From contig CAJWVZ010000014.1 of assembly GCA_913048385.1 (NCBI GenBank), forward strand, positions 1 through 64,000: a DNA stretch of 64,000 nt. Direction: 5' to 3'. Positions 28,513 to 38,460 of the stretch are shown here, piece after piece (within the stretch, counting starts at the first letter, position 1; each line of letters begins with the position of its first letter). This DNA is from an uncultured Gammaproteobacteria bacterium. Its GTDB lineage: Bacteria; Pseudomonadota; Gammaproteobacteria; Pseudomonadales; Pseudohongiellaceae. The notes under the pieces were generated by a model, which had not been told where the DNA came from, did not search any database, and saw only the letters and a list, made by a program, of their open reading frames with translations. A program made the translations under genes and the position numbers.

Positions 28513-29016
28513 TTATTCTGCGAAATGGAAATCTGGCGGACCTTTCCTCTGCACTAATAAGATAATATCTTCTGTTTGCTCACGCATGTCCCACTCATGA
28601 GCATGACCACCCGGTATAAAAAAATACGTTCCGGCCTCAACCTCGCGACTAACGTTATCAATCACAAACGTTAGCCGCCCTTCGACCAGCAATGCTATTT
28701 CATCGTGAGTATGCCAATGGCTGCGATAATAAGAGCCCGCAGGGAAACGAGCATAATATGAAATACCACCAGTCTCCTTGTCTTCTGCAAATCGGTATGT
28801 TTGCAGGCCTTCAGGAAAACCATTACCCCCACCCCTTTCTCCCCACTCAATATCACTGAGACTAAGGACAACAGAGTCTTCCCCGAAACAACTCACGAGG
28901 GTCATATAAACCACAAGCAAGGCGCTACATGGAAAGAATAAAAACCTCGGCAAATTTCGAATACTCGTTTTTCTCTGAGACCAAATTTGAAGGCTATAGT
29001 TAAAAAGTAAATGCAT
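28513..29016 (-). CDS. Lipid-anchored or membrane-anchored single-domain cupin
   Basis: The protein has 167 residues from ATG 29016, which is preceded by a run of seven G that serves as a strong ribosome-binding site. After a hydrophobic segment, LVSC resembles a lipobox (cysteine about residue 43), so the mature protein may be a lipoprotein. The long basic N-terminal stretch is atypical, however, and a simple membrane anchor is possible. The remaining part is one cupin domain with the metal motif HWHTHDEIALLVEGRLTF and the second motif PGGHAHEWD. Its substrate is unknown. It converges on ygfZ. Confidence 0.65.
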   Translation of the reverse strand: MHLLFNYSLQIWSQRKTSIRNLPRFLFFPCSALLVVYMTLVSCFGEDSVVLSLSDIEWGERGGGNGFPEGLQTYRFAEDKETGGISYYARFPAGSYYRSHWHTHDEIALLVEGRLTFVIDNVSREVEAGTYFFIPGGHAHEWDMREQTEDIILLVQRKGPPDFHFAE

Positions 29017-29249
29017 GTTAAGACCCCCCCGAACCAACGCACCGAATTGACTTCCAAATAACGCTTAGAGCTAAAATCACCGCAAAAACCTGCTTTTGAA
29101 ACAACAGTCTTTACTCATTAAGAATGACACTCTGGACGGACCCTGACCTTCCATGATTTCCGTTCAACACTATGATAATCTTTATGGAACTTTGCTCTCT
29201 TGCTTACAGAGTAATTCACCAATACTTCTTTTACAAAAAGGAACCCAAA

Positions 29250-29684
29250 ATGAAAAAAGCTCTCTCTATATTAAGTTTTTTACTCGTCTTATCTTCGACC
29301 CACACACTCGCCGATCACCATAGCGCGTCATTTGAAGCGCGGCAAGATCGATCGGAAATGAACGTTACTTCAGTCGAGTTTCGAGCCGAGTCAACAGTTA
29401 TAACAGCAGAAGGACAAATGGGAGAGTACGGTAAAGTCTATGTTACGTATGAATTACATATAGACGCTTCCGGAACAAGCGGTCTGGTGACAGGACAAGG
29501 CCGAGGATTTATCGATGAAGACACCGTCTTGAGCGGTATTTTCAGTGGGATCTGGAGCAGAGAGGGGTCGGTAGTAAAAATGCGTAATTTTGTAAATATT
29601 TCAGATGGAAGCAAAAATTTAGACCTGATTTCATTCGATGGTAGAGAGAATACGATAACTGTTGACGCCTACATCGTAGAGTAA
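29250..29684 (+). CDS. Small secreted protein of unknown function
   Basis: The 144-residue precursor starts at ATG 29250, with an AAAAGGAA site, and has a clear signal peptide ending near LADHH. The mature part is predicted mostly beta, with repeated Gly-rich turns (GQMGEYGKVYVTYELHI, GQGRGFIDEDTVLSGIFSGIWSR). I do not recognise the family. The pattern of a barrel that begins with a His-containing mature N-terminus is only suggestive. It stands alone, divergent from the cupin gene. Confidence 0.65.
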   Translation: MKKALSILSFLLVLSSTHTLADHHSASFEARQDRSEMNVTSVEFRAESTVITAEGQMGEYGKVYVTYELHIDASGTSGLVTGQGRGFIDEDTVLSGIFSGIWSREGSVVKMRNFVNISDGSKNLDLISFDGRENTITVDAYIVE

Positions 29685-29768
29685 CATCGTTTAGCAAACG
29701 CAGGTCTGGCTTCTGATCTCGCTATCTTTCTCCCATGAGCGGCCGGAGTCCAGACCATTGCAATTCAT

Positions 29769-30098
29769 CTACAATAAGGTTCGCACTCTGGAGGCAAGCA
29801 TCTCGAACCTGTACCGAATCGCTCGCATTGGTTTGGAATACCTTTTGTCTGCCCTCACTTTACTGGCAAAAACATCTCCATAAACCTCGCAATCTAAGCC
29901 TCTTTTGTCAATTTCGAACTTATAATATTTTTCAAGGAAATTATTCTCCGTCATTCTCATCCAGCCCCTGCAAACCCCTTCGTCTGAAGTCCCGGCAACC
30001 TCGGCGGCGATATCTTCCCTTAAAACACATGAATTCAAAAACAATGCACACAAACATATCCAGACAATGCGTTCGCGAAGCAATCTAACATTTTTCAT
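29769..30098 (-). CDS. Small lipoprotein of unknown function
   Basis: The 109-residue protein has a basic start, a hydrophobic segment and a lipobox-like LNSC near residue 24. It is therefore probably an outer- or inner-membrane lipoprotein. The mature part is charged, with two further cysteines (GVCRGW, LDCEVYG) that could form a disulfide. No family is recognised. It converges with the secreted protein at 29250-29684. Confidence 0.55.
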   Translation of the reverse strand: MKNVRLLRERIVWICLCALFLNSCVLREDIAAEVAGTSDEGVCRGWMRMTENNFLEKYYKFEIDKRGLDCEVYGDVFASKVRADKRYSKPMRAIRYRFEMLASRVRTLL

Positions 30099-30473
30099 CT
30101 CTAAAAAGCCTCAAGCCTAATCACATATTAAGGATCCAATCGACACTTTAGATAATTATCTTAGATTCCATCTCAGGCGAGCCGGAAAAATCGTCATATA
30201 CATCTTTAGGTAGAGTCGTGAGCAGGCACGCTCAGGATAATGTTTAAAATATAAGGTCAGAGTAATGACCTTTCTTTCGAAGATTCGCTGCAAATAAAAT
30301 GCCACCAATAATTATCAAGTATTTGAGAATGGAAGGAACGTTAATGCCATTTCAAGCCTACAGCAAAGCCTAAACCGAATGTCCTTCAGGACGGAGTACT
30401 AAAAAGATGAGAGTACGCTAACGAAAAATGTAAACCAACTCTTCGTCAACCCACCCTCATTCCGTCTTCATTA
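30099..30473. other. Intergenic gap with one small hairpin
   Basis: No gene is supported in these 375 bases. A perfect 7-bp stem, AAGGTCA/TGACCTT (30253-30272, loop GAGTAA), has T-rich sequence on both sides and could end the TPR-gene transcript from the right. The part next to 30098 should hold the promoter of the small lipoprotein gene, but no good boxes are seen. Confidence 0.4.
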
Positions 30474-32057
30474 TCAGAGCCCCAAATAACCCTTTGCCTC
30501 TGATACTTCCGCAAGGCTATCGTCTTGCCATAAAGCATGAAAATCCTGGTACCGTTGCCGCGCATTATACTCATCGCCCAAGCCCGCATAGCTTCTACCC
30601 GCACCCAAAAGGGCTCTCGGGCGATTAGCCATCCGGCCCAACGAGGCTTCATATAGTTCGGCCGCTTGCTTGTGCTCTCCCATGTCAAGGAGAACGTCAC
30701 CTGCCAGTTCATGTACCGGCTTCAAAGGGCTAGCAGCTCCTCGTGGTGGTGACTGATTTTCAGCCATCTCAACCGCTTCCATCAACATTGACACGGCGTC
30801 TTGTCCCTTGCCATGCTTGTACATCGTCAGTGCATTAACTTCCATGCTGACTAGGTTCAAGTTGGTATTATTTGGATTTTTAGCCGCTAGGTCTGCTAAA
30901 CGATCAGCAACTTCTTGCGCCAAATCAAGCTCTCCCAGATGGGCAGCACTCAACCCAAGTGCTAACAATTCATCTGTATTTAGGTCGTCCGACATATCAC
31001 GCGTCTCCCACTGCTCGGTCTCAATAATGTGCCGCGCCTTCATGGTCTTTAACGTTCCGGTAGACCTTGCATCTCCAGCCATTTTTGCTAGCACCTCTCC
31101 CGCACGCTCTATCCAAAGAGCAGACCGTTTAAAATCCCCTAGCTGAAGGTCCCCATACTGGCCCCAATCCGATGAATGATTTTGATCCCCAGCTGAATCG
31201 CCGGGCTCCCACAAATTCTTACCCGCGTTGAACGCAGAATCATTCCATTCAGACACCTTGTTCCACATACCGTGCTGAATAAAAATATGCGTGGGCATGT
31301 GCCTAGCGTGAGATACCGCGGGGGCAATACTCGCATATTTCTCAGCAGCAGAGAGCGCAAGAGGAGCATACGTTGGATGATCGAAGGAATGAATTATGTA
31401 ATGAGCAGCGCCCGGATGATCGGGGTTTTCTCTAAACAAATCCATCGCAATCGCGCCAGCACGCATCGTGATTTCCGTACCTGATTCGGTCAAGAAATTG
31501 TTTAACACCCTACCGTCATTTGAAACCGTAGCACCACTGATCATCGACACTGCATAAAAAGCTGCTACCTCACGATCATCAGGAAACTTTTCGTATAAAT
31601 CTTGCATGGCATACATCCATGCCAACCTCTTTTCTCCTAAAGAGCCTTCCGTAAACGCAAACGCCTCAGCTGCACGCACGAATCCTTTTTCCCTCATTGT
31701 TGGCGCTTTGGAAAGTCGTTCCTCCGAGGTTAAGCCTAACCGTTCTAACGTATCTATTGGCGACTGTGGGTCTTGCAATACTGGTATCAAGGGGTGATTG
31801 TAGGTGAACGCCTCACCCCAATATGCGAGAGCAAAGTCAGGCTCTATCTCTTGAGCTTTCCGGAACTCGGTCCGAGCTTGTTTCCAACCAAAGCTGTGCA
31901 GATATCCCACGCCGAGGTTAAAGTGCGCTTGTGCCTCGTCCGAGGCCGATGTTGGAAAATCAAAGGTTCCAATTTGCTCTAGATCTGCAGCAAGCGACAC
32001 TGACGAGAAAAGACCCGTCAATAGCGCACAGATGAATAAATTAAATCGATTTTTCAT
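30474..32057 (-). CDS. Exported TPR-repeat protein
   Basis: The 527-residue protein has a signal peptide ending at SLAADLEQ. Its N-terminal block (ASDEAQAHFNLGVGYLHSFGWKQARTEFRKAQEIEPDFALAYWGEAF) is a tetratricopeptide pair, and further TPR-like helices fill the C-terminal 150 residues. In the middle, conserved-looking motifs such as NPDHPGAAHYIIHSFDHP and HARHMPTHIFIQHGMW hold many His residues and suggest a metal- or ligand-binding surface. Similar proteins are common as uncharacterised secreted TPR proteins in marine proteobacteria. I start at ATG 32057 (AGGGGA site). No operon partner is evident. Confidence 0.75.
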   Translation of the reverse strand: MKNRFNLFICALLTGLFSSVSLAADLEQIGTFDFPTSASDEAQAHFNLGVGYLHSFGWKQARTEFRKAQEIEPDFALAYWGEAFTYNHPLIPVLQDPQSPIDTLERLGLTSEERLSKAPTMREKGFVRAAEAFAFTEGSLGEKRLAWMYAMQDLYEKFPDDREVAAFYAVSMISGATVSNDGRVLNNFLTESGTEITMRAGAIAMDLFRENPDHPGAAHYIIHSFDHPTYAPLALSAAEKYASIAPAVSHARHMPTHIFIQHGMWNKVSEWNDSAFNAGKNLWEPGDSAGDQNHSSDWGQYGDLQLGDFKRSALWIERAGEVLAKMAGDARSTGTLKTMKARHIIETEQWETRDMSDDLNTDELLALGLSAAHLGELDLAQEVADRLADLAAKNPNNTNLNLVSMEVNALTMYKHGKGQDAVSMLMEAVEMAENQSPPRGAASPLKPVHELAGDVLLDMGEHKQAAELYEASLGRMANRPRALLGAGRSYAGLGDEYNARQRYQDFHALWQDDSLAEVSEAKGYLGL

Positions 32058-32201
32058 GACGTTATTCCCCTTACGGTTCATTACACAGACAAATTACAAT
32101 ATTTTTCAGATAAATAAGTTTTCAGTGGCGTATTTCTACCATTTTATACCACATATCAATTAGTCTTAGCCATAGAACAAGACGTTCCGGAGGAAGTCAA
32201 C

Positions 32202-32834
32202 ATGACTCAAGAGCCCCTTATCCAGACTGAAGACTGCATTCAGCAAGGTCTAGCTTGGCTTGCGCAAGAACAACCCCGTTTTAAAAATGCGATAGAGATT
32301 ACTGAAGACATACCACTGAGATTAAGAGATGAAGGGTTCAAACAGTTGCTCAATGCTATTGTTAGCCAGCAGCTGAGCGTTTCATCGGCGAATTCTATTT
32401 GGAATCGTATTGAAGACGCTAAACTAGATACTCCGAAAGCAATTACTGCAGCCTCTGATGAAGATTTGCGAAACGCAGGGTTTAGTCGACAAAAAGTTTC
32501 TTATGCTCGCTCCCTTGCTGAAGCGAACATCGACTACGCCTCGCTCAGAGCTCAAGATACTGCAACGGTAATAAGTTCACTGACAAAAATCAAAGGGATT
32601 GGAACCTGGACGGCGGAAATCTACCTAATTTTTAGTCTCGGTAGACAAGATGTCTTCGCTCCCGGCGATTTAGCTTTGCAAGAAGCAACACTATCTCTCT
32701 TTAAATTGTCATCCAGGCCTACGGAGAAAGAGCTGAGAGCATTGTCAGAATCCTGGTCTCCATGGCGATCCATTGCGGCAAGATTGCTCTGGGCATATTA
32801 CAAAAAAATAAAATCCAGAGAAGGAATAAGGTAG
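32202..32834 (+). CDS. DNA-3-methyladenine glycosylase II-like (AlkA family)
   Basis: This HhH-GPD base-excision glycosylase is predicted to remove alkylated purines. The 210-residue protein has the family pattern LLNAIVSQQLSVSSANSIW, the helix-hairpin-helix KIKGIGTWTAEIYLIFSLGR and the catalytic Asp in FAPGDLALQEA. It lacks the N-terminal domain of E. coli AlkA, as do many short bacterial forms. It is a single-gene unit with a GGAGGAA site. Confidence 0.88.
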   Translation: MTQEPLIQTEDCIQQGLAWLAQEQPRFKNAIEITEDIPLRLRDEGFKQLLNAIVSQQLSVSSANSIWNRIEDAKLDTPKAITAASDEDLRNAGFSRQKVSYARSLAEANIDYASLRAQDTATVISSLTKIKGIGTWTAEIYLIFSLGRQDVFAPGDLALQEATLSLFKLSSRPTEKELRALSESWSPWRSIAARLLWAYYKKIKSREGIR

Positions 32835-33175
32835 CCGTGTCGTCAGGCTTTCACAGCACGCTTAACAATTGAGTTGCATTTTTCTGTCGAACTAACAATT
32901 CCAAAAGATGAGTCGTTGGTAATTTTGTAATTTCCAAACTTATACAACACCTCGAAAAAATAGACCGAACGCCTCGAACAAACCTTCTTTGAATATCAGA
33001 TATTTATATGCAAAATATTTCTCGAATCCATGCTTCAGGTATTTTTAAGTTATTACCTTTCTATTGATTTATTCTAATCTTTTTAGCTATAGTAAATCGG
33101 TCATACAAAAATACTGTCCTGTCTTTAGTTTTTTTAAAGGAAAATAATTAAGAAGGCAACTGTTACACGGAGAAT
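32835..33175. other. AT-rich intergenic gap
   Basis: No gene is supported in these 341 bases. A minus-strand frame of about 45 codons (stop at 32844) has no credible start. The region next to 33176 is very AT-rich and should hold the promoter of the small DUF4177-like gene, but several weak boxes compete. Confidence 0.4.
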
Positions 33176-33361
33176 ATGATGGAAACGCAGTGGGACTACT
33201 ACGTAAGCACGATTATTACAGATCCAAATGAAAAAAGTAAAAATGCTGAAAAGCTTGAAGTTATGATGCGGAAACAGGGTCTTTCGAACTGGGAACTAGT
33301 CAATGTTGTTCCCTCTGGCAATAATGCTCTATATGCTATTTATAAGAAACCTATAAACTAA
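33176..33361 (+). CDS. DUF4177-like small protein
   Basis: The 61-residue cytosolic protein has the pattern of DUF4177: an N-terminal aromatic beta strand (WDYYVSTI), a helix with KLEVMMRKQGLSNWELVNVVP (the common LnxxGxxGWELV box) and a final strand YAIYKKP. Two adjacent ATG codons follow an ACGGAG ribosome-binding site, and either could be used. The function of the family is unknown. Confidence 0.7.
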   Translation: MMETQWDYYVSTIITDPNEKSKNAEKLEVMMRKQGLSNWELVNVVPSGNNALYAIYKKPIN

Positions 33362-33583
33362 ACTGAGCATCGAATGATGACGTGAATGCCCTCACTGGCA
33401 TGGGATCCATGTGCCAAAGGAATGCCAACCGAAAATATCCGAGAAACAAGGCTAATTAGAAGAAATATCGCTGAGGTTTTCCGGCTAGAAAGCGTATACT
33501 CTCTTCTGGTAAAGTATAGCTCAAAACACAATTTAGTTTATTTGAGCCTTAGGTTTTAGCCGCGACAAAGGAATAACAAGAGA

Positions 33584-34513
33584 ATGAATGTACAGAGTAA
33601 CAACTTCATGAAGTTTGCGCTAATAAATATATTTACCATGCTCAACTTAAGTGTTTTTGCTGCAGAGATAACGTTAGTCCGATTCGGTCCTATTGGGGAA
33701 GAAAAGCCAGGTATCATTGACGATCAAAATCAAATTCGAGACCTCACTAGCGTCATCGCTGACATAACTCCACAACAGCTATCCGATGAAGTTATTAACC
33801 AGATAGCGCAGACTCCAATCGAAAGCCTACCCATTGTCTCAGGCAAACCACGCATTGGCGCACCGCTCACTGGAATCGGGAAAATTGTAGCGATTGGATT
33901 TAATTATGTAAATCATGCCGCAGAAATGGAAGTTACCCTTCCCACTGAACCCCTAGTTTTTATGAAAGCAACCTCAGCACTCTCAGGCCCATTTGATGAC
34001 GTTGTGCAACCACGAAATAGCTCCAAGCTTGACTACGAATCAGAGTTAGTAATCGTAATCGGGCGTCGCGCGCAATACATAAGCGAGGAGGAAGTATTTC
34101 GACACATTGCCGGATTTACAATCGGTCATGACGTTTCAGAACGAGCGTTTCAAAGAGAACGCGGCGGGCAATTTACAAAAGGAAAGAGTGCGGATACCTT
34201 CGCCCCCATCGGTCCATATCTGGTGACGCGCGACCGAATCGACGATATTCAAAACCTTTCTATCTGGTCAGAAGTCAATGGCGAAACGCGACAGCAAGGA
34301 AGCACAGCTGACATGGTTTTCAACATCAAGGAAATTGTCAGCCATCTGAGCCAATTTATGACCCTCAATCCTGGAGACATTATTTTTACTGGAACTCCAG
34401 CAGGAGTCGGCGACGGAATGACTCCTCCGAGTTATCTAAACCCAGGGGACACCGTTAGTCTAGGTATAAGCGGTTTGGGTGTCCAGCGGCAGAGCATCGT
34501 CGCAGCTGAGTAA
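33584..34513 (+). CDS. Fumarylacetoacetate hydrolase-family protein with signal peptide
   Basis: The 309-residue protein is a clear FAH-superfamily hydrolase or decarboxylase: GIGKIVAIGFNYVNHAAEM, PLVFMKATSALSGP, the metal ligands in DYESELVIVIGR, the GFTIGHDVSERAFQ segment and the C-terminal NPGDIIFTGTPAGVG. Unlike usual cytosolic FAH proteins, it begins with a hydrophobic, signal-peptide-like segment (MKFALINIFTMLNLSVFAAE, residues about 9-28), so a periplasmic location is inferred. The substrate is unknown. A small secreted protein follows eight bases downstream and may be co-transcribed. Confidence 0.85.
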   Translation: MNVQSNNFMKFALINIFTMLNLSVFAAEITLVRFGPIGEEKPGIIDDQNQIRDLTSVIADITPQQLSDEVINQIAQTPIESLPIVSGKPRIGAPLTGIGKIVAIGFNYVNHAAEMEVTLPTEPLVFMKATSALSGPFDDVVQPRNSSKLDYESELVIVIGRRAQYISEEEVFRHIAGFTIGHDVSERAFQRERGGQFTKGKSADTFAPIGPYLVTRDRIDDIQNLSIWSEVNGETRQQGSTADMVFNIKEIVSHLSQFMTLNPGDIIFTGTPAGVGDGMTPPSYLNPGDTVSLGISGLGVQRQSIVAAE

Positions 34514-34521
34514 CAAGCAAC

Positions 34522-34905
34522 ATGATAATCAAAATCATCAGCACTCTTATTTTTTCTATCGCAGTTTTGTGCGCACCACTCTCGGCGGCAGACATTTATT
34601 TTTGCACCGACATTGCTGGCGTTTCTATTAATAAATTTGGAATGAAAACTTCGAACGAGAATACGAAGGAGATTACTCTGCAAAACTGGCTCGTTGATAC
34701 GAACAAGGGATGGCGACGCGAAGATGTCGAGGGATATGCAGGCGCATGCGAAATTAACAAAGGTTACGTTGTGTGCAGAGCAGAAGACGTCGTTTTTGGT
34801 GAAGCTATTTTTTCAATACACCCTGACGATTCTAATTTTGTCCTTACCTATCTCGACTATGGACTAGATGCACTATCTTATGTCGGTACCTGCAAAAAAC
34901 CGTAA
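34522..34905 (+). CDS. Small secreted four-cysteine protein, paralogue A
   Basis: The 127-residue precursor has a signal peptide ending at SAAD. The mature part has four cysteines and the pattern IYFC...NWLVDT.KGW...YAGAC...VVCR...FSIHPDD..F...YVGTC. The same pattern occurs in the protein at 51829-52224, so they are paralogues. No named family is recognised. It starts eight bases after the exported FAH gene; no strong ribosome-binding site is present, which is compatible with coupling. Confidence 0.6.
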   Translation: MIIKIISTLIFSIAVLCAPLSAADIYFCTDIAGVSINKFGMKTSNENTKEITLQNWLVDTNKGWRREDVEGYAGACEINKGYVVCRAEDVVFGEAIFSIHPDDSNFVLTYLDYGLDALSYVGTCKKP

Positions 34906-35001
34906 CGTCTCTACAGGGACCGAGTACGATAATAATACCCTCCTCACAAACAGTTCCAGCCCAATGCGATCAACTTTATCTTACAGAGAGTTGACGCAAT
35001 G

Positions 35002-35039
35002 AGGATTGAGCCCAACAGAAACATTGAAGACTCAATCCT
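35002..35039. repeat. Inverted repeat near the katG 3' end
   Basis: AGGATTGAG (35002-35010) and CTCAATCCT (35031-35039) pair over nine bases with a 20-base loop, 13 bases beyond the katG stop. It lies between convergent genes. It has no T-run, so it is at best a weak terminator or an mRNA 3'-end structure. Confidence 0.4.
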
Positions 35040-35051
35040 TCACCTGACAGA

Positions 35052-37265
35052 TTACGACTCTAAATCAAAGCGATCTAACGTCATAACTTTCACCCACGCA
35101 GCCGCAAAAGCTTCAACAAACTCTGAAAGAGCATCGTCCGAAGAGTAGTGCTCAGCGATGGCCCGAAGCTCAGAATTTGATCCGAAAATTAAATCCACCG
35201 GCGAGGCCGTCCACTTAAGCTCTCCACTAACTAAATCACGACCTTCATACACCCCTGCCAAACTCGCAGACTGAGTCCACTGCGTGGAAAGGTCAACTAA
35301 ATTCACAAAGAAATCATTGGTCAGTAAGCCGGGCTGCAACGTAAAAACTCCGTGACCGGAGTCTTTAGAGGAAACGTTCAAAACACGCAGCCCCCCTACT
35401 AGTACAGTCATCTCTGGCGCCGTTAAGCCCAACAAAGCCGCTTTTTCGACAAGCATTTCTGGCGGCGAGCGCGGACTCTCCTCGCTAAAGTAATTTCGAA
35501 AACCATCAGCCATCGGCCTTAGAAGTGAAAACGACGCTATATCAGTCTGATCCTGCGACGCATCCGTCCGACCGGCTACAAAAGGCACATCAATTTCAAC
35601 TCCTGCTTTACCTGCTGCGGACTCGATAGCGGCAGCGCCACCAAGCACGATAACGTCTGCCAGCGAAATTTTCTTTCTGCGATTATTCGAATTAAAGTTG
35701 CTCTGTATTTCCTCCAACACCTCTAACACTCGATTGAGCTGTTCTGGATTGTTTACTTCCCAGCTCCTTTGGGGAGCCAGACCAACTCTCGCCCCGTTCG
35801 CACCTCCACGCATATCGGTGCCTCTATATGTAGAGGCCGAGGCCCATGCTGTCTCAACTAGCTCCGCAGTCGTCAGCCCTGACTCCATAATCGCCGTTTT
35901 TAGGCGAGAAACGTCACGTTCAGTGACAAGATCGAAATCGACGGCAGGAACAGGGTCTTGCCAAACAAAAGTTTCAGCAGGCACAAGTTTCCCCAAGTAC
36001 CTCGAGCTTGGACCCATGTCTCGGTGCGTCAGTTTGAACCACGCACGCGCATAAGCGTCAGAGAACTCTTCCGGATTCTCAAGCCAGCGAGAAGTAATTT
36101 CCCTGTAAGCCGGATCTACCCTGAGAGCCAGATCCGTAGTGAACATCATAGGCGCATGACGCTTAGAAGAATCGTGCGCATCAGGCACTAAATTTGAAGC
36201 AGCGCCATCAATAGGCTTCCACTGCACCGCACCCGCTGGACTTCTTGTTTGCTCCCACTCATACCCATATAAATTAACGAGGTAGTCGTGAGTCCACGCC
36301 ACTGGGTTACTGGTCCAAGCGCCCTCCAAGCCACTTGTAATGGTATCGGCGCCTTTCCCGCTGCCGTATTTATTCAGCCAACCCTTCCCCTGCGATTCAA
36401 TTGACTCTCTCTCTGGCTCTGAACCGACATAGTCATCTGGGCTTGCCGCACCATGGGCCTTTCCAAAGGTGTGTCCCCCAGCGATCAGCGCCACAGTCTC
36501 CTCATCATTCATCGCCATCCTGCCGAAAGTTTCCCGGATCGCATCTGCCGCTGACTGAGGATCTGAATTGCCCCCGGGACCTTGCGGGTTCACGTAGATT
36601 AATCCCATCTGACTCGCACCGAGAGCCCCGATCAGCTTCCCGTTTTCGTCTCTTCTGTCTGCGGCCAACCACTCCCCTTCTGGCCCCCAATTCACGTCCT
36701 CCGGCTGCCAAAGATCAACACGCCCTCCTGCAAAGCCAAGTGTTTCGAATCCCATGGAGTCCATCGCGACGGTACCTGCCAAAATCATTAAATCCGCCCA
36801 AGAGATTGCACTGCCATATTTCTGTTTTATGGGTAAAAGTAATAGACGCGCTTTATCTAGATTTGCGTTATCCGGCCAGCTGTTGAGAGGTGCAAATCGC
36901 TGCATGCCTCCATCGGAACCTCCTCGACCGTCTATTGATCGATAAGTTCCAGCACTATGCCAAGCCATGCGGACAAAAAATGGCCCGTAGTTCCCATAAT
37001 CCGCCGGCCACCACTCCTGTGAAGTAGTCATTACTTCAGTGAGGTCATTGACCAAATCGTCTAAATTTAATGCTTGGAAGGCGTCGGCATAATTAAATGC
37101 CCCTCCCGATGGGTCAAACGAAGAATCTTCTCTTAGCGGCTCAAGATTGAGCCGATTGGGCCACCAATATTCGTTGATCGCCAACTGATCTTGAGCGCCG
37201 CTGATAGTTACGGCACCAAGTCCTATCAAGCACATCACGGATGACAATAAAATTTGTCTAGTCAT
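35052..37265 (-). CDS. katG: Exported catalase-peroxidase
   Basis: This haem enzyme decomposes hydrogen peroxide and has broad peroxidase activity. From ATG 37265 (GAGGAG site) the protein has 737 residues and two tandem peroxidase-like halves. The active-site Arg99-Trp102-His103 (RMAWHS), the Tyr in [10 protein letters not shown] and the Met in FGRMAMND form the Trp-Tyr-Met adduct of the family. The haem-ligand His is in [12 protein letters not shown]. The first 24 residues ([20 protein letters not shown]) are a signal peptide, so the enzyme is probably periplasmic, like KatP of enterohaemorrhagic E. coli. No oxyR is adjacent. Confidence 0.93.
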   Translation of the reverse strand: MTRQILLSSVMCLIGLGAVTISGAQDQLAINEYWWPNRLNLEPLREDSSFDPSGGAFNYADAFQALNLDDLVNDLTEVMTTSQEWWPADYGNYGPFFVRMAWHSAGTYRSIDGRGGSDGGMQRFAPLNSWPDNANLDKARLLLLPIKQKYGSAISWADLMILAGTVAMDSMGFETLGFAGGRVDLWQPEDVNWGPEGEWLAADRRDENGKLIGALGASQMGLIYVNPQGPGGNSDPQSAADAIRETFGRMAMNDEETVALIAGGHTFGKAHGAASPDDYVGSEPERESIESQGKGWLNKYGSGKGADTITSGLEGAWTSNPVAWTHDYLVNLYGYEWEQTRSPAGAVQWKPIDGAASNLVPDAHDSSKRHAPMMFTTDLALRVDPAYREITSRWLENPEEFSDAYARAWFKLTHRDMGPSSRYLGKLVPAETFVWQDPVPAVDFDLVTERDVSRLKTAIMESGLTTAELVETAWASASTYRGTDMRGGANGARVGLAPQRSWEVNNPEQLNRVLEVLEEIQSNFNSNNRRKKISLADVIVLGGAAAIESAAGKAGVEIDVPFVAGRTDASQDQTDIASFSLLRPMADGFRNYFSEESPRSPPEMLVEKAALLGLTAPEMTVLVGGLRVLNVSSKDSGHGVFTLQPGLLTNDFFVNLVDLSTQWTQSASLAGVYEGRDLVSGELKWTASPVDLIFGSNSELRAIAEHYSSDDALSEFVEAFAAAWVKVMTLDRFDLES

Positions 37266-37458
37266 TTCTTTCTCCTCAATCAACTTTCATACAGTAAACA
37301 TCAAGACACTATGAAACAATATTCGACTACGTCATACAGATAAAGTGATTTATTTCGATCACTTTGATCGAAATACCCAATAACTAGTAATAAACTCCTA
37401 CGACGATTAGTTGTCTAACGCAGCATCCATATTTTCCGCGTCCCAGAAGACCGAACAA

Positions 37459-38169
37459 CTAAAACGGAAGTAAGTTGTATAATATGGCCGCTAAAATAGA
37501 GCCAATTATTGGACCGACAACTGGAATCCAAGCATAATTCCAATCACTACTTCCTTTGCCAATAATAGGTAGCACCGCGTGAGCAATGCGCGGCCCGAGA
37601 TCTCTAGCTGGGTTGATCGCATAGCCGGTTGTCCCTCCCATCGCCATGCCGATACCAAACACCAGCAAACCAACAGGCAGCGCGTCTAAGGCTCCCAACC
37701 CAACCTCCGGGCTCGCTATATAGAGCACACCCAGCACAAGAACAAAAGTAGCGAGCACCTCAGAATAGAGATTATTCAAGACGTTTGGAATAACTGGAGC
37801 GGTGCTAAATACGCCTAATTGAGCGCTCGGATTATCCGTGATATCAAAATGATCTTTATATTGAAACCAAGCGGCCACCGCGCCAAAGAATGCGCCAATC
37901 AGTTGCGCTAATATGTAACCAGGCACCTCAGACCAAGCAAATTCACCGGCGCTTGCGAGTCCTATTGTAACTGCGGGATTAATATGGGCGCCGCTAACGT
38001 CCCCAGTTACAAACACTGCGACGAACACAGCTATCCCCCACCCCGCTGTAATTATGATATAGCCACTGTCGTTACCGCCAGTTTTCGCGAGAGAAACGTT
38101 TGCGTTCACCCCTGCCCCGATCAAAATTAGAATAAAAGTGCCCAATAATTCGGCGATGTATGCATCCAT
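37459..38169 (-). CDS. Aquaglyceroporin (glycerol facilitator type)
   Basis: The 236-residue inner-membrane channel has six hydrophobic helices and the two half-helix motifs SGAHINPAVT and GYAINPARDLGPR. The Asp after the second NPAR is typical of glycerol facilitators (GlpF) rather than water-only AqpZ channels, so glycerol, or another small solute such as hydrogen peroxide or urea, may pass. No glycerol kinase or regulator is nearby. It is co-directional with katG but 193 bases upstream of it. Confidence 0.88.
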   Translation of the reverse strand: MDAYIAELLGTFILILIGAGVNANVSLAKTGGNDSGYIIITAGWGIAVFVAVFVTGDVSGAHINPAVTIGLASAGEFAWSEVPGYILAQLIGAFFGAVAAWFQYKDHFDITDNPSAQLGVFSTAPVIPNVLNNLYSEVLATFVLVLGVLYIASPEVGLGALDALPVGLLVFGIGMAMGGTTGYAINPARDLGPRIAHAVLPIIGKGSSDWNYAWIPVVGPIIGSILAAILYNLLPF

Positions 38170-38460
38170 GTTGATTCCTTTATGAAACGATTTGGGATTT
38201 TTTTAAAGAAACAAACCCGTGTAGATTAAATCGAGTATATGGGTGCCCCCTAAATTTTACTAATCTTTTAAAGTAAACATTGCCCGATAATTCAGTTCTG
38301 ATAAGAAAAATTATGTAGGTAAAAAAGAAGCGTACCCGAAAGAAAAATCTGTACACACGCGCGTGAATTGGTAAACTAATCGCGTCTCACTTAGCCTGAA
38401 ACAAAATTTTTTATCTCAACCGTAGATTAACTTTCAGATATTCTGATTCGGGAGAAAATT

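Noticed and set aside
32844-32990. Minus-strand open frame of about 45 codons after the AlkA-like gene
   Set aside because: It has no ATG and no ribosome-binding site before a possible GTG, and the region is AT-rich. It could be a gene remnant, but nothing is recognisable.
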